Source: Martensiomyces pterosporus
Lineage: Eukaryota; Kickxellomycota; Kickxellomycetes; Kickxellales; Kickxellaceae
Direction: 5' to 3'
Length of the DNA stretch: 64,000 nt
NCBI GenBank assembly: GCA_025201845.1
Contig: MU603935.1
Location: 70,481 to 134,480 of the forward strand
Shown: positions 30,675 to 41,319 of the stretch, in pieces
Layout: each line of letters opens with the position of its first letter
Position numbering within the stretch: position 1 is the stretch's first letter
Notes under the pieces: generated by a model
What the model was told of the DNA's origin: nothing
Seen by the model: the letters and a program-made list of their open reading frames with translations, nothing else
Database searches by the model: none
Translations under genes and position numbers: made by a program

Positions 30675-31253
30675 TTAAGGAGAAAAGCTCGTTAGGAGCA
30701 TCATGAATGTGGCGAGGCGATGAGACTTTACCCTCTTGGGCTCCTCAAAGCTATTCAAAGCCAACCTGCATGTTGCAAGAATTGCTAGTTTAAGAGGCTC
30801 GCTCGGGTATGTCATGATAACTAGCAGTCCATCCACACCAGGGTTACCCAGCAGCACCTTGAATGTTGCAATGGTTTCCGACTTCTCGTTTCTCAGATAT
30901 ATGTTTTTGCTCTCCTCCTTCTTTGTCGTGGTCTCCTTTGCCCAGATGTACCGCTCGCGAGTCCCTGCATCCTTGAACGACCAAGTCCCGTCAAGCCCAA
31001 GGCGCTCGGCTTTGGCTGAGAATCCCGTCCCAGTGAGCTCGATGAGGCCCTGATTATGTTTTGCGAACTCCCCTGATAGCCGAACCATGTAATCCAGGCA
31101 TTTTTGGGCCTCCACCCTCTTCTTGTCAATGTGGATAGAGTAAGTAGGAGAGCGGATAGGCAAATACAAGTCCTGCACCACGGACCCATTGTAAACCAGT
31201 GTCCGCGTGCTGTCGGCACCAGCTTTTGTAATAACCGTAAAAGTAGTAGACAT
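30675..31253 (-). CDS. Hypothetical protein, possible tubby-like beta-barrel (DUF6593/LURP-like)
   Basis: This 192-residue frame begins at the ATG at 31253 (MSTTFTVITKAGADSTRTLV), preceded by a pyrimidine-rich leader. Alternating beta strands (YSIHIDKKRVE, GLIELTGTGFSAKAERLGL, WSFKDAGTRERYIWAKE, IYLRNEKSETIATFKVLLG) followed by a hydrophobic helix (PLKLAILATCRLALN) recall fungal tubby-C-like proteins such as DUF6593. That assignment is by pattern only. No signal peptide or repeats. It borders the retroelement island but its own frame is intact. What it binds is unknown. Confidence 0.6.
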   Translation of the reverse strand: MSTTFTVITKAGADSTRTLVYNGSVVQDLYLPIRSPTYSIHIDKKRVEAQKCLDYMVRLSGEFAKHNQGLIELTGTGFSAKAERLGLDGTWSFKDAGTRERYIWAKETTTKKEESKNIYLRNEKSETIATFKVLLGNPGVDGLLVIMTYPSEPLKLAILATCRLALNSFEEPKRVKSHRLATFMMLLTSFSP

Positions 31254-32443
31254 GCTGTAGAAAATGTTTGGCAGAGCGCAAAAGGGAAAGTTGGCAAAGC
31301 TGCTATCGGAAAAGAAGAAAAGGAAGCACGGGTGGTCGGTATGCGTTTTATGCCCGGCCGAGGCATGCCGTTGTCTTGAAAACAATGCAAGAGCAGCACG
31401 TCAAGTTGGATGGAGATCTGTGTTGCCAGTATTGCACAAAGAAACAATCGGCAGGTTGTGCCGTGATGTCCATTAGAGGAATGGAGATTGACAGGCCAGG
31501 AAGGAGCTTGCCAAAAGATGTTTTTCCTGAAATTGCCAAGAAACGATGCCCAGAACCGGATTCTTCATTAGAATGCAAGGAGCACAGGCCCTCTGCAGCA
31601 GCAGACAAAAGGGCCAAATTTATTTGCCTTGTTGTGTCGCTCATGGACAGGCGCAAGTGTCCAGATGATCCGGCTTTGAGCAGCCCAAAGGCAGCTTACA
31701 TGTTGCCAAAGCAGCCAGTTTGGGATATCTGCTTGTGTATGTCTTGAAAACCACCTGCTCATTCTTCAGGGGCAGCTCCTCGCTTTTCCTCTCGCTCGCT
31801 CATATGTATTGCTCTCGAGTGGCCATGTCCCTGCAAACTCCAAGCGCCCAGCTATACCCGAAAGACCTGAACCAGAAAATGAAATAGAGCTTGGCTGATG
31901 TTGGTGACTGCAGCGACCAGCGCTATCTTGCTGTCGATTTGAGGCCTCCTTTGGCCAATGCCGGCTGTAGATATAGGTGCGATGCTACCCACACAAGCAA
32001 GCTGCCTTGCAGACCCAAGGCAAGCGACAGTCTGCCTGCAATTGGCATCGTCTGCAAATGCCAGGCGATCGTCGCCGGTGGCCAGGGTTTAATCCAGCGG
32101 CAGCCAGCTGATTAAGCAAGCACTGAATCGATGATCTATACACAGGTCCACGATGTATGTCATGCTCCAGCTGGTCACGCATCGGCAGCAGGGGAACGTG
32201 TGAAGTAGAAACAGGGGCATTGTAATTTGCGCCAGGCCTCGGTCCATCCGTGGACCTTGAGTGCATGCATACCTTCCGCTCCTCGTCCGGCATGTGACAT
32301 GTGAAAGTGGCTACAGAGCTGAATAATTTGGCTTCCCGGATTGACACCAAGCCAAGCTATATAATCAGGTCCTTTCTTGCCGGCGCATCTTTGCCTTCAC
32401 TCCCTGTGCTCTCACTGAACCCCTTTTATTCACCGCACAGACC
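31254..32443. other. 1.2-kb divergent intergenic region
   Basis: It separates the hypothetical 192-residue gene (minus) and the TMEM86-like gene (plus). Apart from the TATA-like site at 32358 nothing was recognised; open frames present look accidental. Confidence 0.5.
32358..32364 (+). promoter_or_regulatory. TATA-like element of the TMEM86-like gene
   Basis: TATATAA in agctatataatc lies 80 bp upstream of the ATG at 32444 and is followed by a C/T-rich leader. Confidence 0.55.
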
Positions 32444-33058
32444 ATGACTGCCAAATCCAGCCAACTCTCCCCCTCTCACAAGCTCGCTGCTCTCTTCAGC
32501 GCCATCTACCTCACGGCCGTTGTCAACGAGTGGACGACCGTCAAGTATGTGCTCAAGCCCACCACCACCTTGCTGATTGCCTGGCCGACCTTGCACGGCC
32601 CCTCGCGGACGATTTTCTATGGCCTGCTGCTCTCCACGCTGGGCGACATATTCTTGATGATTCCGCGCGAGGACATGTTCGTTCCTGGGCTCCTCTCCTT
32701 CCTGCTAGCGCACATCCTGTACATCTACTCTTTCGACAGCCAGCTCAAGCTCTCGTGGACCGCCATTCCGCTGGGCTTGTTCTCTGCCACAATGATGCGG
32801 GCTCTGTACCCAGGCGTGGCAAACGAGGACGTGGTGGTGCAGGCTGGCGTGGCAGTGTACTTGCTCGTCATCACCACGATGGCATACAAGGCATCGCTCA
32901 GCGGCAACAGCACGCTCATCGTGGGCACCCTGTTTTTCTGTGTCTCGGACTCGATCCTGGCGTGGGACAAGTTCCTCACCTCATATTTCTGGTGCGAATT
33001 CGCCGTTATGTTCACATACTACGCTGCGCAGCTGTGCGTTGCCATGGCCCATTGCTAG
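32444..33058 (+). CDS. TMEM86/YhhN family membrane protein (lysoplasmalogenase-like)
   Basis: This 204-residue polytopic membrane protein has about seven to eight hydrophobic helices. It carries the family pattern KPTTTLLIAWP, then STLGDIFLMI (conserved GD), LLSFLLAHILYIYSF (conserved FLxAHxxYI) and a late FCVSDSILAWDKF (conserved SDxxLA..KF). Animal TMEM86 members hydrolyse the vinyl-ether bond of lysoplasmalogens in the endoplasmic reticulum. Most fungi are thought to lack plasmalogens, so the fungal substrate is open. Single exon, full family length, clean TATA and start. Confidence 0.9.
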   Translation: MTAKSSQLSPSHKLAALFSAIYLTAVVNEWTTVKYVLKPTTTLLIAWPTLHGPSRTIFYGLLLSTLGDIFLMIPREDMFVPGLLSFLLAHILYIYSFDSQLKLSWTAIPLGLFSATMMRALYPGVANEDVVVQAGVAVYLLVITTMAYKASLSGNSTLIVGTLFFCVSDSILAWDKFLTSYFWCEFAVMFTYYAAQLCVAMAHC

Positions 33059-33268
33059 ACTTTTAGGGTTTTGCGTGGCGTGATACTTTTACATTGTTAT
33101 CATTCAAGTGTTGCCACCAATTAAAAGTACACGAGTTCAGGCATCCCCGAAATGCAAGTAAACAAAGAGCCTCGAAATAGCGGCCAGAGCGAGAGCCGAC
33201 CCATATATCCCCTCGCCCATTTGGCCTTGGCTTCCTGCAGTTAGTTATAGACACAGGGCATGTTGATG

Positions 33269-34188
33269 TCACTCATGAGTCTCTGCATTGCCATCATGTG
33301 CGGGTCCGGTGTTCGCCAAGTGCTGCCGCTGTAGTTGCTGCTGTGGGAGCTGCTGGAGCTGCGGCTGAATGGACTTTTGCAGGCCAATGGCCTGTGCCGC
33401 GGCCAGATCCGACTGCAGCACCGACTGGGTGTCCTGCCTCACCAGCGTGTAGTAGTACTGGACCAGCTGCTCCTGCGTAGCAATCAAATGCCACCCCATC
33501 ATGTGCAGCATCTCGACTTCCAGCGAGTTCAGCTCATGCATTGACACGCCTCCCACTTTCGCATAGTGCGAGTTGGTGCAGTATGCATCGCACAGGGTCT
33601 TGCACGCCACCGTGGCCGCTGTAATGATAAACCGGTGTACAGTAAGCGAAGAGATGGTGAATGCGGGGTTCCGCTCGCAGATCCGATCTACGTAGATGAG
33701 CAGAATAAGCAGACAGGCAGGCTCCAGCGACGCATACTTGGCCACCCGCTGCAGGTACTCATTGACGCTGATATTGGGCGGTGCCCGCGAGTGGAACCGG
33801 GTGGGCTTTTGTGGCTTCACCAGCAGCCGATCATTGTACTGGACGACACGCGTAAACATGTTGCCTAAGTAGGACCAAGACCAGAAACTGCAAGCTGTGA
33901 GCACAATGGGCAACGAGAGGAGCCGTGATGCAATGGATGCAGAGAACGTTCAATGGAGCACGCCCCTTCTCACCAATTCCTTCTATTGCGAGGACAATTA
34001 AAGTCATGTGCCCTAGGGAACCGCACGCAACAAGGAGGTGAGAAAAAGAAAGCACATACTCGTCATTTAATTGACGGCCAAAAGGCTCTCCCAGTTGACA
34101 TACCTACTAGCCGCGCCAGCTTCTCCATGTTGGCGTCAAAGTACGAGTCAGGCATCACGTACACCTGGTTCCTCGGGTCTGCAGACAT
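33269..34188 (-). CDS. Pho80/PCL-type cyclin (two exons)
   Basis: Exon one is 34188-34104 (MSADPRNQVYVMPDSYFDAN...) and exon two 33864-33269, joined across a 239-bp gtatgt...cttag intron through a split Gly codon, giving 226 residues. The cyclin box is of the Pho80 kind: NISVNEYLQRVAKYASLEPA, LLILLIYVDRI, SSLTVHRFIITAATVACK, then ELNSLEVEMLHMMGW. Such cyclins pair with a Pho85-like CDK in phosphate or polarity control. The C-terminus after about residue 180 is Gln-rich (QLQQLPQQQLQRQ). No CDK gene lies in the window. The splice model rests on frame, consensus sites and the expected N-terminal helix. Confidence 0.88.
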
Positions 34189-35011
34189 CCTTATACGTAG
34201 ACGTACTTCTCCGTACGCGGTCCTCGCACCTCTCGATAGATTTCAGCGTTGGAGCGCAAAAATTGCGTCTTTGGGGCAAATTGAAGAGGCAGGAGCAGGC
34301 AGACACAAGCAGGCGTGCACAAGAGGAGTGAAAGGAAAAGGAGCCGCGTGCACACACGTCTTTCTGGGGAGCGCTGTGTCGAACGAGATCCTTCGCTTTT
34401 TGGTAATTGGAGGTTTAGCCCAAGATGCAAGGTTCTGGCCGACGAACGTCAAAATTAGCAATGACCATCCGCTTGAAACAGTAAACAGAAGCGTCTATAT
34501 GCGACAAGAAGGGGGGTGTCAGAAGCAAGCGAGGAGTAGCAGAAGAAAGAGGGAGAAGCGGGTGGAGGTAAATAATTGTTGACTAAGTTTCGCTGTGGAG
34601 GCAGAAAAGAGGCAGGCGAAAAAAAATATTGGCTCGCGGTTACCACAAGCAAATCCATGGATGCTTCTGGTTTTGGTATCTCCACCTGTTGATCCCACAC
34701 AGCATGCGAGGATGATGCGTTTTTTTGCACTCTCTTAAGCGCCCCACCTGCTCTTTGATGCGGCAGCTCCGTCCAAAGAACACTCCAGCTCTGCTGATTT
34801 GTCCTACTGCTACGGTCTCACAACTAACGGGTAGCGTGCCCCTCCAGCCCCTTTCCGCAGGCACCACGGGCTCACAGGAGCGCTCTGCATTGGGTGGCTG
34901 TCCAGTCACGCTTTAGCCCGAGCTAGCATTAGAAGGTTCTTTGTTCACGAAACGAAGCTATATAGGGCGAATGGAAGAGAGTAGGATGACGAGGGAACGA
35001 AAAGCTATCAA
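34189..35011. other. Spacer between cyclin and sorting nexin genes
   Basis: 823 bp upstream of the cyclin and downstream of the PX-BAR gene. No gene or conspicuous repeat was recognised. It should contain the cyclin promoter. Confidence 0.45.
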
Positions 35012-36565
35012 TTACGCGGCGCTATCATTCTCAGCAGGAGCAGGAGCAGGAGCAGCAGGAGCAGGAGCAGATCCATTGCCATGCCTTATAAACGCCAGCA
35101 CAGCCTTGAATTCACCCAGAACCTGCTTCTCCACATGCAACTGATCTTTAGCCAAAGATCCAAACATCGACTTAAGGTCATGCTCCCTGTTCGCCTCAAA
35201 GGCCCGCAGATCCGCAGCCAGCACCCTATCAACGCGCTCCGCACGCTCACGCTTGCTATCTGCATCGGCCTTGGCAACGTTGAACTCGTCCAGCGTCTCC
35301 TGCACTTGGTCTGCGTTGATTGACGACGATGCCCGGAGCACAGCCACCGCCTGCCGCTTCCGCTCCAGCTGGCGCTCTGCCACCTGGTGCTCAGTAAAGA
35401 TAACCTGCCTGTTGTTCAGCGTCTTTTGCACATTGTCGCACGCCATAGTATAGATGTCCTCCACTGCAATAGTCCGCGAGCCCTCCATGTTGGCCTGGGA
35501 CTGGGCACACGAGCCGGCATGCAAAAAGCACTTGCCAAATCTCTTGAACGCCCTTGCCAGCTGCCCGCTATGCTCAATGACGCCCACCGACACAAGCTTG
35601 CCGCCAACATCTCTCAGATCTACAGACAGGCGCATTCGGGTCCTCGCCAGCCTCCCGTGCCACCGCCTGGCCTCACTCACATTCTTCTGGAACACTGCCA
35701 GGTTCTCCGACGTTTTCTCCAGCTGCATCTCAAACGGGGTGGGATTCGAGCTGCGCGCAATCCTCTGCTTGCTCTTCCCCCACGAAAAAAAACCCGACCC
35801 AGTCGACCCAGACGAATGCGGCGACATCGAAAGCGCGGATACCGACGCCGATGAGGCCAGAGCGGGATTGAATGCAAACGGCGCCTCAACAAACTGCCTG
35901 AGCTCATAGTCCTGCCTCAGAATCGGGTGCACCGACACCCTGTTTAGCCACTGCTGCAGCAACATGACCACAAGGCGGTCGTTCTGGTAGTCAGGCACGT
36001 ACTTTGACACTGTTGTTCCGGGCCCCAGCGTCGGCACCAGGCACTCCGGATACGTAGCTCTCAGGTGTGCCTCCAAGCGTTCAAACTCCACCTGGTTCCT
36101 CTCAACCCCCGTGTACTTGCGCGCCTTGTAGCTGGGAATGTTGGTCAGCACGTCAAACGTGTACGCTGGAACACGCTTGGCTCTGTCCACCAGCCGGCCA
36201 ACTGTAAATGTCAGTAGCGGTGCGGGTGTCTGCGAATTCGGCTCTCCTTGGCTTTGTGAATGATTGCTGCTGGTGCTGTTAACGCCGCTGTCGCGCTCTT
36301 GGTATGCGGTGGTAGAGGCAGCGTCGGACTCTTCCTCCTCGCCGTCGTCTTCTTCGTTCCTCATTTGGTCTGTATCGCCCTCGCTGCCGTTGTCAGCGCC
36401 GCCATTCCCCCACGGCGATGAAGAGGCAGCACCACCAAAGGGATTCCCACCGCCTTCAGCATAGGTGGAGTGCTGTTGCTGCCCCTGGCTGCCGCTGCTG
36501 CTGCTGCTTGCGGGAAATTGCACAGGATCCCTGTGGGGATCGAATTCCTCTTCTTCGCCAAACAT
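35012..36565 (-). CDS. PX-BAR sorting nexin, Vps17-like
   Basis: This 517-residue protein has an acidic, Ser-rich N-terminus (about 1-115). A PX domain follows (about 117-225: LTFTVGRLVDRA, YTFDVLTNIPSYKARKYTGV, then FERLEAHLRATYPECLVPTL). Then comes a long helical region to about 500 with BAR-like coiled-coil character (FQKNVSEARRWHGRLARTRM and later heptads). This is the architecture of retromer-associated Vps5/Vps17 sorting nexins, which tubulate endosomes. The PX pocket reads RNQVEFERL instead of canonical RRYSDFxxL, so classic PI3P binding may be weakened, as proposed for Vps17. It ends with an Ala-Pro tail. A single exon; full length. Confidence 0.78.
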   Translation of the reverse strand: MFGEEEEFDPHRDPVQFPASSSSSGSQGQQQHSTYAEGGGNPFGGAASSSPWGNGGADNGSEGDTDQMRNEEDDGEEEESDAASTTAYQERDSGVNSTSSNHSQSQGEPNSQTPAPLLTFTVGRLVDRAKRVPAYTFDVLTNIPSYKARKYTGVERNQVEFERLEAHLRATYPECLVPTLGPGTTVSKYVPDYQNDRLVVMLLQQWLNRVSVHPILRQDYELRQFVEAPFAFNPALASSASVSALSMSPHSSGSTGSGFFSWGKSKQRIARSSNPTPFEMQLEKTSENLAVFQKNVSEARRWHGRLARTRMRLSVDLRDVGGKLVSVGVIEHSGQLARAFKRFGKCFLHAGSCAQSQANMEGSRTIAVEDIYTMACDNVQKTLNNRQVIFTEHQVAERQLERKRQAVAVLRASSSINADQVQETLDEFNVAKADADSKRERAERVDRVLAADLRAFEANREHDLKSMFGSLAKDQLHVEKQVLGEFKAVLAFIRHGNGSAPAPAAPAPAPAENDSAA

Positions 36566-36939
36566 TCAGCAACAAAGCAAAAAAGAGCGACCTTGTAGAA
36601 TGGATTATAATTGCAAAGCGAATTGCTGTGACAGTATTTTGCGGCAGATTGTGCTTCAGCGAAAACAGAGGGAAAGAAGACAGTGTAGTGGTAGTGGTTG
36701 AATGTGAATAAACAGCAAAGCGCCGGGAGAGAAAAAAGGGGGGAGAGTGCAGCAAGCTCGCTGGTGCAGCATCTTGTGACGTAATGCAGGGGATAGTGCC
36801 CAGGAGCCAAGCCAAAGCCAGCGACGCCCCTTTCCAGCCCCCGCATCCGCACACCACCATTCTGCACACGAGAGTGTGCCAGCAGCGTCGCATCCTGTTG
36901 TGTTGACAAAACAGCCATGAAACGGGGGTGCAGTCGCCC
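36566..36939. other. Promoter of the sorting nexin gene
   Basis: 374 bp between the sorting nexin start and the Rif1 stop, same strand. No extra gene was recognised. Confidence 0.45.
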
Positions 36940-39900
36940 TCACACCTTGTCCTTCATAGCCTCGGATATCTTTTGCAAAAGCCCAGCAAGGCGCCCTTGC
37001 GCAGCGACCAAATCACCAATGCTGTGTGACGACGCATCCCCCACCTCGCCGTCCAAGCGATCCAGAATTTCCATCAAAGCCCTTGGCGCTCTTGGCTCTC
37101 CGGCGTCGTTGGCATCGCTGCTGTGTCCCCCATTCTCACTGGAGACTGCAGCTGCGGCCATGGTGACAGGCTTGCGCTTCGACCGCTTCTTTCTCCGCTT
37201 CTTGGGTGTATGTACAGGTGTCGCAGTCTCCGGAGTCGCCGCCCCTTGCTCTTCATCTGCCTCGCCAAGCGCTCGCTTGCCAGGAGTGGACACACACGTC
37301 GCTGTTGTCGATACCTTGACGGGCGTCTCGGGTGCAAGAACGTCCATCTCGCTGGCATCCCCGGCAGCAGCATCGGCAGCAGCATCGGCAGCAGCATCGG
37401 CAGCAGCAGCAGCAGTCAACGGGCTAGGATCCGGACTCTGCGGCTGTATCTTGTCTGAGCCATTAGTAGGCTTGTTTTCTGCACGGTCCTTGTTGTCTGA
37501 AGCCACGCGGAACCCCACTGGTGCTTCATCCTCCACCGTCGATTTCAGTAGCGACGAGATGCTCGTACTGACTCTGCCCTGGTGTGTTGCCGATTTAGCG
37601 TGACCCAAGATGCCATGAGCTTTATGTATCAGGGATATCCATGCGTCGTCAGCAGCAGAGGCTATAGTGGGCGACGCCGTTTTTATGCCTGTGGCACGAA
37701 GCGGCACCCGCGAATGTCGGCTGTCGTTACCCACGACCCCTCTAGCTATTCTTGACAGACCATTCAGCGCCCGATCGAGGATATAGATATCGGTAATCTG
37801 TATCCTCTCAACCACACGAGCAAGCCCCGACAAAACAGCGACACTGCTCGAGTATACCTTGACGTGGTCAGACTTTGATTGGCAAGCCGCTGGCAGGCAG
37901 CTGGGGAGTGCAGCGCTAGCGTCGGGTGGCAATGCCCATTCACCTGCCGTGTAGTATCGGATGACGGAAACAGTCAAGAGCATCGCTGCTGCGTAGCAAA
38001 AGACTGCACCATCACCTGGCTTGCGCGAAGGCTGGTTCAGCTCGCACAGGCCCGAGAATAGCTTCACAAAGTCGCTATCCACAGCAATCTGACCCTGAGA
38101 TGCTGTGTCATACACTATCCTGTAGAAGTGTTTCCAGTAGCTGCACCCGCTTTGCTCCGCCATATTACCGACCAGCGCGTGCACCAGGGCTCCCAGCGAT
38201 GCTGCTTCGGAAGCTAGGAAAAGCTGCGAGGTCCTCAGAACCTCGCGCACAATCGACTGCAAAGGCGCTATCCTGTTGTCAGCTCCTCCGTCGGGCGTAC
38301 TGAAGCCATGTGTGACCTGGCATGCCATTCGGCCCAAAATCATCTCCACTGCCGAATGCACCAGTGCGGGCCACGCAGCGCCAGAGCCGCGCCCCCATGC
38401 CATGAATCGCGTGAGCACGTTAAACATCCTCCCCATGGCAGCCGCCGTGTGATCGGTATTAGCTTCTGCAGGCTGCTCAGGTCCTGGGAAGAGCTTGGCA
38501 GTGCACTGTTCCACATCATCAAGCACAGGCCTCTTGCTCGCATCCTCAGAGTCCGATCCAGTGAGGCTGTCCAGGAGAAGAACCAGCCACACCGAGAGCC
38601 GAACAAACAGATACGTGGGGCTAAACTCACCAGCTGGCACTTGCAAATCACTTGCATCTTGGCCACCGCTTGCACCTAGCCAGCTATCAGGAGCAGCAGG
38701 CCCTCTCTTAGATAGCGCCGAGTCGCGTTCCTCGTTCGATAGCGGCCTGTAGAGCACGTCTATCAACCTGGAACTCTCAACCACACTGGATGCCAAGCGC
38801 TCATCCAAGTGCGTGGCCATTGCCCTGCACAATATCATATGCGGCGAATCCCCGGCCATTGAGAAGCCCTCCTTCCTCTTGACACAACCACACGTATTGC
38901 TGTTCGCAACAAACGGTGTGGTCTCTGCCAAGACATCCATAAGCGCACTGATTTCCGGATGAAGCGGCTGGCGCGTGCCGTCTGGCAAGCCGCTAGAGGG
39001 CGTGTCTAGTTTTCGCAAAGTGGATGCGGCGGCATTGCATAATGACGCGAATGAATCGAACCTATGCTCGCCATCGCGCGGCTTCTCGCTGCCTGACCCG
39101 CACTGGGTCCCAATGTACTGGCGAATAAACCCGACCACGATCTCCAGCACACTGGCGACTGCCGGGGCATCGGCCTTGACGCCAACAACGTAGCGACACA
39201 GAGTGGCAGTGTGGTCGTCTGTATACCTGCTTTCCGATGAGAACGGGCCATGGGTCTCCGACAGACTCCTCCCGTCGCCTGCTGCCAGCGTTGTGGTCCC
39301 AATGATCATCTGGGGTATAACAAACTTGGGCATCCTCTCCTCGGGCAGCACAAACTGGTTCAGCAGCGACGCCAACACGCGCGCCGCAGTTTCCCGTACC
39401 TCTACGCATGGGTCATTGGCAGCCGCCATAGCCACGTCTTTGACCACGCTCGCGTACAAGCCAATGTCCTCGCCCAGGGCATAAACAAGCGTCGCCCAGC
39501 ACCTGACGCACGCCAGCCGCACCTCCTCCGTGTGCCCCTGCACTGCCAGTATCGAGACGATGGGCGTGAGGAGGAAGTGGACGGGTTTCTTGAATGCCAG
39601 CCGCCCGGTCAAGCAAAACGCATAGATCATGCACCGCCACTGCATCAGCGTAGCGATGAGAACTGCCGGCTCGCTGGTGTTAAAGCACTGCTGCGCAACC
39701 TTCAACAAGTCGTTGATTCTGGGTCTGCAGTACTTTGCGCAAATGGCAACAACCATGCCCCACGCGCGTATCGCATACACATGGTCCCCCTGCGCGGTGA
39801 ACCGACTCAATGCCGCCAGCACGTGGTCCAGCTTCTTGTTCAGAAAAGTCTGCACGTATCTGTCGTGCTCCGGCCTCTGCACATCGGCCGCCAGCCATGG

Positions 39901-41025
39901 GATGTTATGCCGTACAATATTGTCGGCTTTCGCGCGGATGCCTGGAACAGGACTGAAGACGCACTGGAGCACGGGGAAGCGCCACACAGGGGAGAGGTCG
40001 CGGGTGGCCATGGGAAGCCGTCTCAGCAGGGTCTCGATCGCCGTCAGACATTCAAACTGAACCGACGTGGATGCCTCAAATTGGCCAAGCGCCTTGATAC
40101 AAAGTGACACCAACCCGGATAGCACCGGCTGTAGCGCCTGTGCAGTAACCCTGAGCATGCTGATGCACCACACGGCCGCCTGACATATGGCCTTGTCCGT
40201 GCTATGCTTCTGCTCCACCCGATGGCGCATTGCCGACAAGATCTCGCTGAGCTCGCGCGGCGCTACATCGTTGCAAGCGACGTCGTTGTGGAGAACACAG
40301 CCCAGGCACTTCACAGCGGCCAAAACCAGATGCTTGGATGTATCAGCGCTGGAGATATCGCGGCGAATGCAACTGAGCAGCTGCGAGACACTCTCCTTGT
40401 GGTCTGCCAAGTGCGTCGCATTCTTGGCGATTCCGCCTGCCAACTCATCGTAAATCCGCGATCCTAGCGTCATGGCTTCGTCGCTCAGCGAGATCTTCCC
40501 TAGACTCCTTACCGTGGCCGGAAACACCTCAGCGAAAGGAGCTTCCCGCTTCCCGCCTCCTTCCTCCCTAGCCCTGGGAAACGCCGACGCTGAATCAGCA
40601 AATAGCACTCGTGCTGCGGACCTCTGTGCTGCGAGCGCTCCTGACGGCGATGACGAGAGGCGGTCCATAAGCCCATTGTCGCCCAGCAAGTCCCCACTGT
40701 TTCCTGCAGCATCGCTGCTTGGATCCTGAGAGTGGAACGGTTTGGATGTGGTGCGCTTGAGGATGCTGCGCGAAAACGCCCTTGTGCGTGCCCTGGTGGG
40801 CGACGACTGCGGGGTCATTCCCGAATGGAATTCCTCGTTGCAGGGCGAGAAATGAACGCGCTTCAGCGAGCTGCTGCTTACAGCCAAGGCAGCTACGCGG
40901 GTCTGTGGAGTTGTGAATGGCTGTAAATGCACCTGTGCCCCGGGCCTGGTTTTCAGAGGCGTTGAGGGAGCTGCTGCTGCCGCCACTCCCGCTGTGTCGT
41001 CTCCTAGCGCGCCCTCGCTTGTCAT
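36940..41025 (-). CDS. RIF1: Rif1 homologue (telomere length and replication timing factor)
   Basis: This 1361-residue single-exon protein has PP1-docking motifs in the order and spacing of yeast Rif1: RVHF at residues 56-59 and SILK at 87-90. A long alpha-helical HEAT-type Rif1 N-terminal domain follows (about 150-1000), for example LHNDVACNDVAPRELSEIL and VRLACVRCWATLVYAL. The C-terminal part is low complexity with basic KKRRKKRSKRKP, an (Ala-Ala-Asp-Ala)n stretch from a 12-bp repeat, and a final helix (DLVAAQGRLAGLLQKISEAM). Rif1 recruits PP1 to counter DDK at origins and acts at telomeres and breaks. The HEAT region is too divergent to name by eye alone; the motif pair supports the call. 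No frame lesion. Confidence 0.82.
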   Translation of the reverse strand: MTSEGALGDDTAGVAAAAAPSTPLKTRPGAQVHLQPFTTPQTRVAALAVSSSSLKRVHFSPCNEEFHSGMTPQSSPTRARTRAFSRSILKRTTSKPFHSQDPSSDAAGNSGDLLGDNGLMDRLSSSPSGALAAQRSAARVLFADSASAFPRAREEGGGKREAPFAEVFPATVRSLGKISLSDEAMTLGSRIYDELAGGIAKNATHLADHKESVSQLLSCIRRDISSADTSKHLVLAAVKCLGCVLHNDVACNDVAPRELSEILSAMRHRVEQKHSTDKAICQAAVWCISMLRVTAQALQPVLSGLVSLCIKALGQFEASTSVQFECLTAIETLLRRLPMATRDLSPVWRFPVLQCVFSPVPGIRAKADNIVRHNIPWLAADVQRPEHDRYVQTFLNKKLDHVLAALSRFTAQGDHVYAIRAWGMVVAICAKYCRPRINDLLKVAQQCFNTSEPAVLIATLMQWRCMIYAFCLTGRLAFKKPVHFLLTPIVSILAVQGHTEEVRLACVRCWATLVYALGEDIGLYASVVKDVAMAAANDPCVEVRETAARVLASLLNQFVLPEERMPKFVIPQMIIGTTTLAAGDGRSLSETHGPFSSESRYTDDHTATLCRYVVGVKADAPAVASVLEIVVGFIRQYIGTQCGSGSEKPRDGEHRFDSFASLCNAAASTLRKLDTPSSGLPDGTRQPLHPEISALMDVLAETTPFVANSNTCGCVKRKEGFSMAGDSPHMILCRAMATHLDERLASSVVESSRLIDVLYRPLSNEERDSALSKRGPAAPDSWLGASGGQDASDLQVPAGEFSPTYLFVRLSVWLVLLLDSLTGSDSEDASKRPVLDDVEQCTAKLFPGPEQPAEANTDHTAAAMGRMFNVLTRFMAWGRGSGAAWPALVHSAVEMILGRMACQVTHGFSTPDGGADNRIAPLQSIVREVLRTSQLFLASEAASLGALVHALVGNMAEQSGCSYWKHFYRIVYDTASQGQIAVDSDFVKLFSGLCELNQPSRKPGDGAVFCYAAAMLLTVSVIRYYTAGEWALPPDASAALPSCLPAACQSKSDHVKVYSSSVAVLSGLARVVERIQITDIYILDRALNGLSRIARGVVGNDSRHSRVPLRATGIKTASPTIASAADDAWISLIHKAHGILGHAKSATHQGRVSTSISSLLKSTVEDEAPVGFRVASDNKDRAENKPTNGSDKIQPQSPDPSPLTAAAAADAAADAAADAAAGDASEMDVLAPETPVKVSTTATCVSTPGKRALGEADEEQGAATPETATPVHTPKKRRKKRSKRKPVTMAAAAVSSENGGHSSDANDAGEPRAPRALMEILDRLDGEVGDASSHSIGDLVAAQGRLAGLLQKISEAMKDKV
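37365..37415. repeat. 12-bp tandem repeat in RIF1
   Basis: About three to four copies of agcagcatcggc encode an Ala-Ala-Asp-Ala repeat in the disordered C-terminal region of Rif1. Confidence 0.85.
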
Positions 41026-41319
41026 TACGTTGATTAAAGATAGAATGCAGATAACGGGAATGCGAGAATGTACGTGCAGCAGCCAAATAATAATATATAA
41101 AAAAACGAGAAGGAAGCAGGCAGCGCTGAAAGAGAGACTCGTTTTGTTTACTTTAAGAGCGGGCGATCGCCAGTTGGCCCGTTTTTTGGCGGCAGTTTCG
41201 CACCCAGCTCAAACCAGAAAAATTAATATAAATAAACAACCCAGGGTGCATTGCCAGCTGCTGGTGCCCAGTTAAGCCAAGGCACCTCCGGTCTATTGCT
41301 GCAGGTATCTGACGAGAAC

